In this document: piece after piece, positions 12,343 to 23,559 of the stretch | How positions within the stretch are numbered: the first letter of the stretch is position 1 | Layout: each line of letters starts with the position of its first letter | NCBI GenBank assembly: GCA_943737045.1 | Contig: CALSFV010000219.1 | Coordinates: 1,359,585 to 1,423,584 of the forward strand | Source: Parapristionchus giblindavisi | Lineage: Eukaryota; Nematoda; Chromadorea; Rhabditida; Diplogasteridae | Length of the DNA stretch: 64,000 nucleotides | Direction: 5' to 3' | Notes under the pieces: generated by a model | Told to the model about the DNA's origin: nothing | Database searches by the model: none | Seen by the model: the letters and a program-made list of their open reading frames with translations, nothing else | Translations under genes and position numbers: made by a program

Positions 12343-12534
12343 ATGGCTACCACTAATGGATTCTTCTATATGATTCTACTATCAATCATTCTTGTAACTT
12401 TCGTCAACGCAGGAATAGATGTAATGATCGTATATTATTTATTATATTATTATAATTATATTCAAAGAAATATTTACAATTATTCTTTAAAAAAGCTTTG
12501 GCTCTCTTACTACAATATCATATTTTATATGTGA
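12343..12534 (+). CDS. Signal-peptide-containing small ORF (right arm)
   Basis: ATG follows an acceptor-like TTTCCAG at about 12335. The first 24 residues form a hydrophobic signal peptide ending VNAG. A donor after GGAATAGAT (GTAATG) could join an exon after the TTTCAG at 12546, giving a product of about 39 residues. As an unspliced frame it ends at 12534. See the mirrored copy at 5033-5224. Confidence 0.3.
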   Translation: MATTNGFFYMILLSIILVTFVNAGIDVMIVYYLLYYYNYIQRNIYNYSLKKLWLSYYNIIFYM

Positions 12535-13711
12535 GGTTGTTTCAGAGAGTAACTTATCTTGGGGCGGCTTTACATTTTTACTGAAAATTATTTATTATTT
12601 GTGAGTTACATTATTTCAGATAAAAGATATCATCCTATCGGATCATATACCCCCTAGATTTGGAAGGAAATGATATGTTGGCACAATGCCAATATGAACC
12701 CTCGTCTTCGGATTCTGGTATAATAGACTAACTAGTACAATAGATTTAATTGTAATTAGTATAAAAGACTTCAACGTCGTATTGCATATTATTGTATTTT
12801 ATTGATAAATGTAGAACATTTATATTATAGAAGTTCTTTTCTACTATAATATAATAAATGGCAATCGAAGAAAAATTTTTCAACGACTTGGGTTGGCCTT
12901 TTTACGATCTCTGGTGGGTCAGATTCGAGTTGGACGGTTGACCAACCCCACTGGCAGACAGTTTCTCAGAGAGATGGGTGAGTCGTTTTTAGATGGTCGA
13001 AAATGGGTCGGCGATTTTCTCAGCTCCCATGGACCAAATTCAACAATTTTTTAAACCAATCAGGTGAGAATCAGGTGAGGTGATCTCATTTATTCGATCA
13101 ATCCTGATCTAACAAGGGGATGCTCCAAACTTAAGGTTAAGGCAACAACTATATGAGATTGAAATAACTGACCTGAATCAGTTTTCGATGCTGATTACGA
13201 ATCCGTTTTCAAACGTTGCCCAATCGAGGTGAGATTCGAGAAAATGAAAATCTAAATTAAAGAAGGAGACCCATGAGTTGTCATGACTGACTCCCGCCAC
13301 GATATACATGTTGGCTATTGTTTATATTATATGGTAATTGACGTAAGGGATAACGAGAAAATGAGAGTGCAAGTATGCAAATCGGATGGGCACTCTCTAC
13401 ATGCCTTGAAAGTTGTACTTCCAATGCGCATAGTGAGCTTTAAACATATCGGGAATCAATATCAGATATGTCTTTCGAATCGTGCGATGAATCTCTATCA
13501 TTCTATCCGAACAGTCTTATTACGAAAAAACTCGAGGGTCTCCATCTTTAAACCAATTTCTTGTAAAAAAGAATTTGATGATTTGATTTATTCCAGTTCA
13601 TTTTGTTTTTCCTTCAATTCTATATTCATTCTTTCATTTTCCATTTCATTCCATCCACATATCCTTGTCCTATTCGGTTGCTCCTCCTCATCCTTCTTCT
13701 CACAATCAACT

Positions 13712-14946
13712 ATGATCTCTACTAATCCTACTCAAATCATCGTCAATCACTCTGATGTCCCCATAATTCGTCGTCTTCTCATTCGTAATTCCACCAACCA
13801 AGATTTCATTGTCAAAGTAAGTTTTCAGAATCAATATTCAGCGAGATTAGAGATGTTTACCCAGAGTTCAAAGATCAAAGATCAATATTCTCAGGTTGTA
13901 CCATCATCTAAGCAATATATCAACATCGATTCATCTCGTTTCCTTGTTCGATCAAAGAACTATTTCACTTTGAATGTCACAGTTAACACAAATCAGATTC
14001 CACTCCTCGAGGTTTGAAAGGCCAAAGATCAAAGATCACCTTATCATTCAGACAAACGCTCACAAGTTAAATATCTATGCTCGTCCCTTTAGCGTTGGTA
14101 ACTTCAAAAATCTCAAGTACGGTAGCTTACAGTACTCTTCAGTCGCTTAGATAACAACAATAAACCATCTTAACCCAGAAAGAGGTTTAAAGGGAGAATA
14201 TGCTTGATCAACGAAAGGGGTTGAATCATCTTTTTACTTAAAATCAACGAATTTTTATTTAATTCGTGTATTTTTCGAAGACCCCACGTAAACAAACATT
14301 TGGAAAACGATCGACCAAATGTCAAAAGTTTTGAAAATTTTGTAATTCGCGCCACATAATTTCGAAAATATTTCTGTCTGTTGATTTGATTCTCACCTTT
14401 GCTATCAGGGGTATTTATCAGGAAATATGGGATTGTATACTTGTTAAGGGAATGGATCACAAACGACGGGATTGAAACTGTGAAACAACTTGTACGCTGT
14501 CTGTCCATCAAGGTCTCCAAGGAATTCTCTGCACGTGATGTACGGTAGTCTACAGTAATCCTCGATTACCGTAATCCTACCTTATTCCATTCAAGACCGT
14601 AGTCGAAGTTCCTGGTGATTGTCAATCGATTGAATCAGTTCAATGGGCCTCGCAGTCTCATGCATCTCACCCTCTTGATAGAGACACCAAAACTGCTGTT
14701 ACACTTGATGCTGGTTTGTAGTTTGATCTTTGATCTCTGATTTAAAGATTGATCTTTGATCTTTGCAGACACCCAGACTGCAAGATCAATCCATCCTTCC
14801 GATAATAAGTACTCACCGAACAGCAATCAGTAAGTGATCTACCGTGATCAGTCATAGATCAATCAATCAATAATTACAGGGATACTCTCTTCTCTCAAAT
14901 AATCGAATACGTTATGGATCTACCTACGCTGAACATTTCGGTGTAA
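13712..14946 (+). CDS. MSP/PapD-like domain protein, about 222 residues
   Basis: Seven exons with consistent phases: 13712-13816, 13895-14011, 14052-14121, 14409-14539, 14596-14713, 14769-14829, 14880-14946, stop TAA. The first 80 residues have the alternating beta-strand pattern of major sperm protein/PapD-like domains (IIRRLLIRNSTNQDFIVKV, later FLVRSKNYFTLNVTVN, then HKLNIYAR). The rest contains KYGIVYLLREWITNDG, then a polar, Ser/Thr-rich stretch with many His and Asp, and a short hydrophobic end (FSQIIEYVMDLPTLNISV). MSP-fold proteins in nematodes are sperm cytoskeletal or scaffold proteins, but the assignment here rests on pattern only. An in-frame ORF extends upstream to 13283; I prefer the Met at 13712 because the upstream part is low-complexity and unlike protein. 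Intron 3 (287 nt) is the weakest join. Confidence 0.5.
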
Positions 14947-16035
14947 ATAATTGTAATGGGAGAGAAAGATGATGATTAAGGGAAACAGTTCCAACTGACT
15001 CAATAAACGATATATACCAACTCAATTCTCATAACACATTTTCATTTTTTTAATATGAGAAATACATAACTGATGAACGAGAACAGAGCATTGAACTTTA
15101 CACTTAATGATATCTGAAATTTTCAATGAATCTCGTATCATGATTTTTTGAAGATAATCTCGTTCGAATAAAGATTAATCAACAGCGTAACCTCTACTGC
15201 CAAACAGTTGGCACTTTAGGAATGGTATGCCTTCAAGCAATTATGGAGAAAGAAAAACGAATTGTTATTAGCAATGTCAAAGAGAAAGAAAAGGAAAGAT
15301 GTGTTATAGCCTCTCTGTCTTCTCTCCTCTTAACCTTCTCTCTCTCGATCTCCCAATACTCATATCATTAATTATTATCATCTTCGTCCACCTCTTCTCA
15401 GATAAGCTGCAATTCACACTTGATTTCTAATTTTTCTTTTTGCTCCGTTCAAACCCCTTCTCACAATCCATAAATGTCATTGGTTCACCTGTCAGGTCAC
15501 GATCGCACACCACACGCGGTATTCTCGTTTCGAACTATATTTGAAAGATCGGGTGACAGAGTTTCTTCTCAATCATCCCTTATTCTTCTCTTCTTTGTAT
15601 AAAGGTTAATCTAAACTCTCCGCTCTGGCAATACTCTATCTTTCTTTATTTACGAGAGTATTGCCAGAGAGGAGAGGAGAATTAGTTCGTGATGTGCATT
15701 TAATACGAATATACTACGTTCATCTCTATTTCTTCTCTTTACTCTCTCATATCACTATGCTCTATCATTGATATCTGACCATCTGTGCTCTCTCCAATTC
15801 CCATTGTCTCTCGCTCATCTTTCATCATCTGGTCTATTCAATCTCAGCACTCTCTCGTTCCTATGATCTGTAATCTCTCTCATTTTTATGCTCTCTATGT
15901 CAACTCTCATCGTCTGTACCCTCTCCAATCCCCTTACTATCTCATTCAACTCTAGTCTCTCTCACTTTTGTGTACTCTCTCACTCTTCTCTAACCGTCTA
16001 TACTCTCTCCAATCTCCGTACTCTCTCATTCTAGA
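14947..16035. other. Intergenic, pyrimidine-rich upstream region of sedoheptulokinase
   Basis: No exon seen. From about 15300 to 16030 the + strand is dominated by CTCTC runs (repeated forms of ACTCTCTC and TCATCTCT), a common feature upstream of nematode genes. It contains the hairpin element at 15612-15682. Confidence 0.5.
15612..15682. repeat. Hairpin element, ATTGCCAGAG family
   Basis: AACTCTCCGCTCTGGCAATA followed by CTCT, a short loop, then AGAGTATTGCCAGAGAGGAG. The stem is nearly perfect; the outer ends have decayed. Confidence 0.65.
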
Positions 16036-19000
16036 ATGACCACTCTCGGCATCGATATTGGTACAACCAGTGTGAAGATCAGTCAAGTGATCGATGGTGA
16101 ACAGTCAGTGTACTTTGATCTTTGTAGTTTGAACCTTGCTCATTGCTTCATGAACATTGATAACTATCCGACAAGGAAAAATATTACATACATTTATAAG
16201 GTGTCCCTTCTGTAATTATATATCTTCTTCTTGATATGGAACAACCTTTTTAATCTTTGATCTTTGATCTCATAATTGGCAAAGTGACCTTACATCTTTA
16301 GAAAGAGACAATGGATTCGTCCACACGAAGCGACTATAGAATACTTCACACTTGACAAAAGAAGTTGTAGGTAAGATAACTATGAAATTGATCTTTAACT
16401 AATGTCAAGAAGTAATCTATGATCTCTTGTTCAGAATTGATCTTTGATCTCTTGTCTAGAATTGATCTTAGATCGATTTATCTCTCATTTTATTTGGAAA
16501 TCTTTTCAGAGGTGTGCAAAATGCTTCGAAAATTCTGGACTGTTGTTTGGAACTCCTAGCGGAAGTGGCTAAATCGATCGATACTAATCAAATTATCGGT
16601 GTCGGTGTATCAGGACAACAACATGGTGTGGTCACTTGGAAGGAACAAGACATTGTGCATGGTGAGGTTTACTGATTGTGAGTGTTACGGTAGGTGACGT
16701 TTCCCACTTTACAGGAAACCACGCAAATGTATCGCCACTGTTCACATGGGAGTTCGACGGAGTCAGTCATTCGTTCTTACTGACCATGAGGCGAGACTTT
16801 TGAAAAATCACAAGCTACCGTAGTTCTTTATTGGTTCTATATTATTTCATTTGAAGATTTATTGTATTTTAACGGTCATTCGGTGTTCTAGGTACTTTAC
16901 GGTTTGGTGGATTTCGGTGTCAAAAAGAAAGAAAAATACGTGAAATAGAAAATAATTGGCCTGATTCAGGGAACACGACGATATCCATGGAGGTTACGGT
17001 TGTTTGACACTGGCTTGGTTAGAATCTGAAGGTCTACTGAGAGAAGACCATGATAGAGCTGGAACGATCTCGGATCTATTCGTATTTCTCATTACGAAAT
17101 CCATTGAGAGGTAATGACCCTCTAAAAGATCAAAGATCAACTTTCTTATTTATAACTGCAGATTAATGTGTGATCAGCACGCAGCGGCATTTGGATTCTA
17201 CCGATCAGGAAAGTGGATAGGTACTGTAATCGAGTTGATCTTTGATCTATTGTTTGATTACCGATCTATCCTTGTAGGCCCGGCATCTGAATCGGGTAGA
17301 TGGCAGTCGCTACTTCCTACAGTAATAGTCTCTGCCGGTTCCCTGGCAGGTCAGATGCAACTTGCACCGTACCCCACGGCGTTGCCCGTTACGGTATCCC
17401 TGGGAGATAACCAAGCAACACTGTATCCTCTTCTCGAAGATGACATAGCAGGTATACGGTAGTCAATCGGATTACGGTAGGGTTGTAATTACAGTAATCA
17501 ATATTGGGACGTCATCGCAAGTGACGTTAATGAACAGAAAGGGAGTGGATATTCGTAAAGGAGGACCAACTCGAGTCGATCCTTATTTTGATGGAAATGA
17601 GATTATTGTAGTGGCATCATTGAATGGAGGAAATGTAGTCGAAGCTATGATGAGGGTTTGTATTCATAAGATATTTAAAGCCACACCCTTAGCTTATCTA
17701 AATTTAATTTCTCCCCTTGGACAATGCTCTCTCGCTTTCTTTGTCTACGAGAGAATGTTGCCAGAGCGTAGAGTTTAAAATTAGCTCGGGGTGTGGTCTC
17801 AAATTGATTATGTGTAGATTTTGGGGGCTACTCTAATCTCTCATAGTCTGCACACAGTCAGTCAGAGATTTTCTGAGATCTCTCACAACTGTTTCAGAAC
17901 ATTTGTAAATGGTCAATGGAGCTCATGAGTGACCAATCGGGTTACGAGATACAATTTAAAACTATGATGGAACGAGTTGATCAATATGCAATGCAACAAT
18001 CGACCAATGTTCGAGGTGATATTTGACTTTTGAACAATGATCTTTGATCTCTGATCTTTTTAGTGAGCTCTAATCTATTTGGAGAGCGTGGTTCAACATC
18101 GTCAGGATTGTCTATGGAAGGCATAAGGTCTGATACAGGAATTGTTGAGGTTACGGTGGTTTACAGTATTTCATCGATGTTGATCCATTATTGATTTTTC
18201 GATTGACTAATCTATGGCAGTATGACATTTTGGAACTGCCGTTGTGGAACGAGGACAATTTGGAACCGTACAAATAGGAACGATGCCGAATTAGAACGAG
18301 ACACTTTGGAACTAGACATTTTGGGACTCTCCCGTTTTGGAACTCCCCATTTTGGAACCGGGACATTTTGGAACTCGGCCATTTTGGAACTCGGCCGTTT
18401 TGGAACCGGGACATTTTGGAACTCGGTCGTTTTGGAACCGGGACATTTTGGAACTCGGCCGTTTTGGAACCAGGACATTTTGGAACTCGGCCATTTTGGA
18501 ACTCGGCCGTTTTGGAACCGGGACATTTTGGAACTCGGCCGTTTTGGAACCGGGACATTTTAGTATTTCCCGTTTTGCTTTTCACTTTTTGCTACTTTTT
18601 TCTCTTTTCTGTAAAACATATCAAAGGTTACACGAATATTTTCGTGAACAAACTATGGAAACAGAAAGATGGCAAAAGATATTCTGCATACTGTGTACAA
18701 AATGTTTTTACCTAATTGCGCGTATTGATTGATAGAATCACAAACAAATAACTGCTTGAGCTTCAGGCAAAGGCACGCTTTTTTTAAATTGTAAGTTTCA
18801 GAAACGGATATAGAACCCGCGACAATCTAGTATCAAATCAGCGGGTTTGCCACTACAATATGGGGTGGGCAAGAGTGCACTGACATTTTTGCATATCATT
18901 TGTACTAAAGGATTGCATAAACATTCGCGAGTCTCCATCTCCATCTTCAATGTATGCGAAAATCAACGAAATGGGATTCAAGCCAAATCCTTGTTTATTT

Positions 19001-20279
19001 TTACAGTCTCTCGGACTGTAAAACACTGCCGTAGAATATAGAGTCTTACCACAACTCTTCAAAGGACAAGCAAACCAAACTACCTTTCTAGCCAGAAGAA
19101 ATAACTTATGTTTGCTTCAACATAGGAAACATAGTTCAATCTTCGCCGTGATTTGAACGTTTTTCAGAAATAAAGTATATTTAGGAGAGAAAAATCCGTC
19201 TAAAAAATGCGGAATGACGCTACATTTTGCAAATGAATGTAGAATGAGCAAAAGTAACTTTGGCGCGATTTATGACCAAACTGAATTCCACGGTTTTGTT
19301 ATCACGGTTACAGGGGATGCTCATATTTACTAGGATTTAGCTTTAATCACATTCCGGGGACTTTCGGATGACTTTTCAGTATGTCTAACAATTAAACAAG
19401 CAAGAAATATTTTTTAAACGATACTATTCATTGTGTGGAAAAAAACTGATGAAAACCTGAGAATTGCGCAAATAATGAATGCATTCAAAAAAAGTTGGTT
19501 CCAAGGGTATGTTAAAGAGCGAAAAAGTGTATCAATCGATAAAAATTGAAAAAACGGGGAGTACCAAAATGTCCCGGTTCCAAAATGTCCCGGTTCCAAA
19601 ACGGCCGAGTTCCAAAACGGCCGAGTTCCAAAATGTCCCGGTTCCAAAACGGCCGAGTTCCAAAATGTCCCGGTTCCAAAACGGCCGAGTTCCAAAATAT
19701 CCCGGTTCCAAAACGGCCGAGTTCCAAAATGTCCCGGTTCCAAAACGGCCGAGTTCCAAAATGTCCCGGTTCTAAAATGGGGTAGTTCCAAAATGTCTGG
19801 TTCCATAACGGCATGGTTCCTATTCGGCATAGTTCCAAAATGTCTTGTTCCTATTCGTCCAGTTCCAAAATGTCCTCGTTCCACAACGGCAGTTCCAAAA
19901 TGTCATACTGCCTAATCTATATTTGATTATAGATTTTATCTTCAATGTGTGATGGGATAATACATCATCTCACTTCACTCTTCCCATTACCTCCTTATGT
20001 CAAAAGATTTCGACTAGCAGGTGCCGCTACAACACCGAGGTGATCTTTGATCTTTATAACTCTTTAATAATCTTTGATCTTTGATCTCTACAGATACTCT
20101 GAACCAGCTAAAAGGATAGCGAATATATTGAATATGGAAGTGACTATGGGAGAAAATGTAAGTGATGAGTACTGTAGGGAACAATGTCTATTCGTTGAAC
20201 AAAGATCAAAGATCAACTCTTTTAGGCATCGGCAGCCTACGGGGCTGGATTGTTCGCGATGCATAAACTGAATTCATAG
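16036..20279 (+). CDS. SHPK: Sedoheptulokinase (FGGY carbohydrate kinase)
   Basis: Fourteen exons: 16036-16103, 16302-16370, 16510-16661, 16715-16761, 16791-16819, 16970-17110, 17162-17220, 17278-17451, 17495-17655, 17898-18015, 18064-18149, 19933-20039, 20094-20157, 20226-20279; 442 residues against 478 in human. Recognised by the N-terminal phosphate-binding LGIDIGTTSVK, GVGVSGQQHGVVTWK, MCDQHAAAFGF, VSLGDNQATLYP, the INIGTSSQV and VVASLNGGNVV motifs, and the C-terminal AAYGAGLFA. The enzyme phosphorylates sedoheptulose to sedoheptulose-7-phosphate in the cytosol, feeding the pentose phosphate pathway. Odd points: exons 4 and 5 are joined across only 29 nt (16762-16790), and intron 11 (18150-19932) is almost filled by a 1.7 kb transposon. 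Many introns carry GATCTTTGATCT repeats. Confidence 0.93.
17680..17800. repeat. Hairpin element, ATTGCCAGAG family, in SHPK intron 9
   Basis: Ends AGCCACACCCTTAGCT and AGCTCGGGGTGTGGTCT are imperfect inverted repeats. The core CAATGCTCTCTCGCTTTC, then ACGAGAGAATGTTGCCAGAG matches the other family members. Confidence 0.65.
18216..19912. mobile_element. TIR transposon with minisatellite-like inverted arms (8-bp TSD)
   Basis: It begins GGCAGTATGACATTTTGG and ends CCAAAATGTCATACTGCC (exact inverted ends), flanked on both sides by TAATCTAT (18208-18215 and 19913-19920). Each arm of about 345 bp is built mainly of tandem units of about 15-16 bp alternating between CATTTTGGAACTCGGC and CGTTTTGGAACCGGGA. 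The inner kilobase (about 18565-19540) is non-repetitive and has no recognisable transposase. An 8-bp duplication fits hAT-type or similar integrases; this is inference. It lies wholly inside SHPK intron 11 on the strand opposite to no gene, so splicing should tolerate it. Confidence 0.88.
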
Positions 20280-20665
20280 TGATCATTGTTAATTATGAAC
20301 CTGATTTTATTGTGTTAATAATGATAAAATTTTTATATAATCGTTCATCGTGCAAACGAAAACCTGATAACTTTCAGTTTCCCTGTGTGAAAATTGACAA
20401 GATCTTTGCATTTTCCGACGCCCATTTGGACTTTCTTCAATTTTCATATTTTATAATTTTTTTCTGTACTGTGTTTCTTGTAAGAGTATTTAAAAAATAA
20501 TACTAGAAAAGTCAGTTCACGATAGAAATAATTTTGCACCGGATGCTGTAATAATTTTCATCGTCGTTTGTGGTATTTCACGGTTCTGGTTTCCCAGTTA
20601 CTTTTTAAATGGTCTTTCTTATTTCTTAATTTGGTTTATTGTTATCAATAGTTACGTATTACAGA
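20280..20665. other. Intergenic, AT-rich, no gene seen
   Basis: 386 bp between two genes on the + strand. No exon or repeat recognised. The acceptor-like TTACAG directly precedes the next ATG, compatible with trans-splicing. Confidence 0.45.
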
Positions 20666-22997
20666 ATGAGCAAGGAACACACTCTCGTATGGATGGCCCA
20701 GAGGACTTCCCTCGTCGAATCACATGTTGGTACATTTTCTTAAGATCTCATCTTTCCGAATCTTCTCATCAAATATGTTGTTTTCTAGGGAACGACGACT
20801 CTGCGGATAAAGCAGCCGAGCAAAATGGGCAAGAATCTCATGGGTATGATTTATTTTATTGATACCTCTTTCAATATGAGAAGAACCTCTTTGATACGCC
20901 ATAAACCGTTGATTTCCGAACATAAGACTACATGTACAAAGAGTTATCGGAGAATACTTATGCCATAATAAACATGGACTAATTGCAGACTTTGCTGATA
21001 TCCCCGGAGAAATGATTGGGATCGAATTGAGTGTCCTTTTACACTTGAAACCCGTCATTATTGAGATCATCGGATCTAGAAATCCACTTGAACAACTACT
21101 CAATAAACTCGATGCTGCTCCACCCAAGGATGAGGTATATTCATTATTATTTCATGCCTGTGAAAACTATTTTGAGTTGAAATTATTGATTGAGCACTTG
21201 CTAATAGTGACGAAATAGGTATTGTTCTGTACTGTTTTCTTGACTAAGTCCATGAGAGTAGTGTCATTGAGTTTTTTATTGCCATAAATCAATGTTGATC
21301 TTCTTTCAGATCGTTGAATTGTTCCATTCCGTTCGTGTTGTTATCATTCACGAAGCTTCATGTTCAGCTGAAACGATTTGTCGATTCCTGTCACGACTTA
21401 AGGTATACTGTAGCAAGAACCGTGCTGTGTTTTATGGTGGTATGGGATTTAGGAAACGCTCCTACTGTAGTATTTCCTTTGCAGATTCTCACATCGATTT
21501 CCTTCGCAGGCGTTGACTATACGGAATCCGAATGGGATAATATTACTAAGGCTCTTCTACCTTTGAATGTAAGATTTCACGCTTTAATATTGTATTTGAC
21601 GCAACGTAAACTTTTTTGAAATCCGCATTACCGTATTCCTACCGTACTCCTTGCAGGTCCGTTGTCTATCTGCCGGTTGTGGCCCCGTGTCTGCTATGGC
21701 TCGTGCCCTCAACGTGGAGATACTTCATCTCAGTGGCCAGCCAGGCATTCGATTGTCCGAATTGGTGGTGAGTGATAGTGATTGAATAGAGGGAACTCTT
21801 GCATATCTTTTACATTTGATAGTTCTGATCGATAATGTTGCTTGACAATGATACTGTAGTTCGTATCAATTCTAGAGCGATGTACTATCTCGGGGTACTG
21901 TAGTGTGTGAACATTATGGTGTTATTTGTGATATTGCAGAATCGCTCTGATCAACCACTGGTCACAGTACGCACTCTGTTCGCACAAGAAGTCGACTTTG
22001 AAAGTGCAGGAGAAACGGCAGCCCAACAACTTCTACAGTTGATTCCCGTATGGAATATCGATTGATTGATTGCTTGATGGATTACGGTAATTTCCATGCA
22101 GGATCACTTCCCTCGTCTAGAATCTCTCGTCTTCGATTGGAACATGGTGGATCCTCTACTCACCATGGACGCGCAAACAAAGGGGATCATCGGCGCGATT
22201 AATGAGCTGAAGAGGTATGCTATATGTGTATCTTTTTACTCATATGTAGCATACTGGATTTTGTCAGATCCATAGATACAGTAACCTAAATACAATATCG
22301 ATCGATACAGTACCCTAATAAAATGTTTCAGTCGCGTTCCATTGACCATGATTGCGATCATCGCGTATACTCCGTGTGGAGAGACCAAGTTTGCGGCAGG
22401 TACGGTATTGATTTTTCGATCAAGATTAGTGTCCAGGTTATTGATTTTCATAATTTTTTCAAAGTATCACTGGCGCTTATACAAACTAAACTACACTGTA
22501 CTGTATGCATATATCAATTATTACTATTTCTCCAGGTGAGATCGCCCGTCTTCTGTCTTCAACCTTCCATCAAGTGTCTCTCGTGACGTTTGCCACTCGT
22601 GGTGTGCCAGAGGTAAGTGTGCGTGTACGGTAGTCGTATTTTCCTAATTCGTTAAGGACAAGCACAACTTCTCATTGGTTCTCGGAGGCGAGTCAGTAGA
22701 TTCAAGATCCGCCATTTCCGAATTGATGGTACAGAGAAGGTAGTCAGCCTATGATTGACCAATCGATAACGTAGATCTGTAACGATATATTACTTTTCAG
22801 AACTTCGATCGTGTCCTCAGCACACTCACCACTATTGATTGATGCGGAAAGCTCGCTACACAATAAAGGTAGGAGGATTACTGTAACAAGAAAAGGTTTA
22901 TTTCTTCTCAGGAGTGTTGGTCGATTTCGGAGGATTCGACGCGGCTTCAATCAGAGCTCAATTCAATAATCAGGGAGATATCCAAATAGCTCAATAG
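20666..22997 (+). CDS. Unrecognised 383-residue protein
   Basis: Thirteen phase-consistent exons: 20666-20725, 20789-20843, 20989-21134, 21310-21402, 21485-21568, 21657-21767, 21940-22047, 22102-22214, 22332-22399, 22536-22612, 22657-22739, 22801-22868, 22912-22997. The total is 1152 nt, divisible by three. There is no signal peptide or membrane segment. The middle has alternating hydrophobic strands and helices (LLHLKPVIIEIIGSRNP; VRVVIIHEASCSAETICRFL; VEILHLSGQPGIRLSEL; LTMIAIIAYTPCGETKFAAG), suggesting a globular alpha/beta or leucine-rich-repeat-like fold. The end is GVLVDFGGFDAASIRAQFN. I do not recognise the family and give no function. Parts look like nematode proteins with an N-terminal F-box-like segment and degenerate LRRs, but no F-box is clear. 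It follows SHPK closely on the same strand. Confidence 0.75.
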
Positions 22998-23559
22998 AAG
23001 GGCCTAGTTTTACAACCTTTCATAATTTGTCTACGTTCCATTTCGTTGTTATCGATTTGTTTTGTTTGTTTCTTGTTGTTTGCAATCGGATTTCTGGCCG
23101 TTGATCTTCTATTGCATTGACCCGATGAAGATATTTTAATAATTTCCCTCGTCGTGGTGTCCAAGCCCGCGCATTCAAAGTTGGCGGAGCTTAATCGTTG
23201 ACTCTCTCGGGGACCTTCATTATCATGTTTTGCTCAAACAAATAGCTGATAGATGACAATTTTTACCAAATCATTTATTATTAACATTATTAGTCAGATC
23301 AAATCAATATTACAAGCATTTAGCACACATACAAGTGATAGTAACCGGGACTGGTTAATAGAATACTGTACATCCTAGGAAAGCATTACTCTGTAGCCTA
23401 TTTCGGGGGCGTTAATATTATGCATAGATACATACAAATATGATACAAATAATTAGGCACAATCGAACTTGATTTTGAATGGTATATAGGAGGGAGTGAT
23501 ACGGTATGAGATAATCAATCGATAGGAGTAGATCCGGGTATACTGTATGTAGGCAGAGA
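22998..23559. other. Intergenic between convergent genes
   Basis: Holds the 3' ends of the preceding + strand gene and of the MICU gene on the - strand. No exon or clear repeat was seen. Confidence 0.45.

Larger units (their letters stand above)
3980..13085. repeat. Giant inverted repeat (palindrome), about 9.1 kb
   Basis: The left arm (about 3980-8741) reads as the reverse complement of the right arm (about 8822-13085). Mirrored positions add to 17566, so the centre is 8783; a spacer of about 80 bp separates the arms. Inner parts are almost identical: open reading frames pair exactly, with one visible substitution (6319 region against 11246 region). The outer 300-800 bp on each side are clearly diverged, and the foldback element at 4101-4544 is present only in the left arm. 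The arms contain mirrored gene-like segments, a hairpin element and promoter-like motifs, described separately. Confidence 0.9.

Noticed and set aside
13283..13711. N-terminal extension of the MSP-like protein
   Set aside because: The frame is open upstream of the Met at 13712 but encodes low-complexity Ser/Phe-rich sequence and lies in repeat-related DNA; more likely 5' UTR or intergenic.
14170..14520. 116-residue minus-strand ORF within the MSP-like gene
   Set aside because: Overlaps intron 3 and exon 4 of the plus-strand gene; no splice sites or family features.
18350..18560. CRISPR-like regular repeats
   Set aside because: The units are contiguous minisatellite repeats without unique spacers, in a eukaryotic transposon.
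18800..18870. tRNA-like sequence (GAACCCGCGACAATCTAG, possible B box)
   Set aside because: No cloverleaf can be completed and no A box is at the right distance; probably chance within the transposon interior.
18151..19884. Open frames rich in SKMSRFQNGRVPK or FGTGTFWNSAVLE repeats on both strands
   Set aside because: They are translations of the tandem units in the transposon arms; all frames stay open because the unit length and composition avoid stops. No gene evidence.
22801..22842. Alternative C-terminus for the unknown gene (NFDRVLSTLTTID, donor after 22728)
   Set aside because: The alternative donor at 22740 joins in phase to two further exons and a longer coherent end, and makes the total coding length divisible by three.
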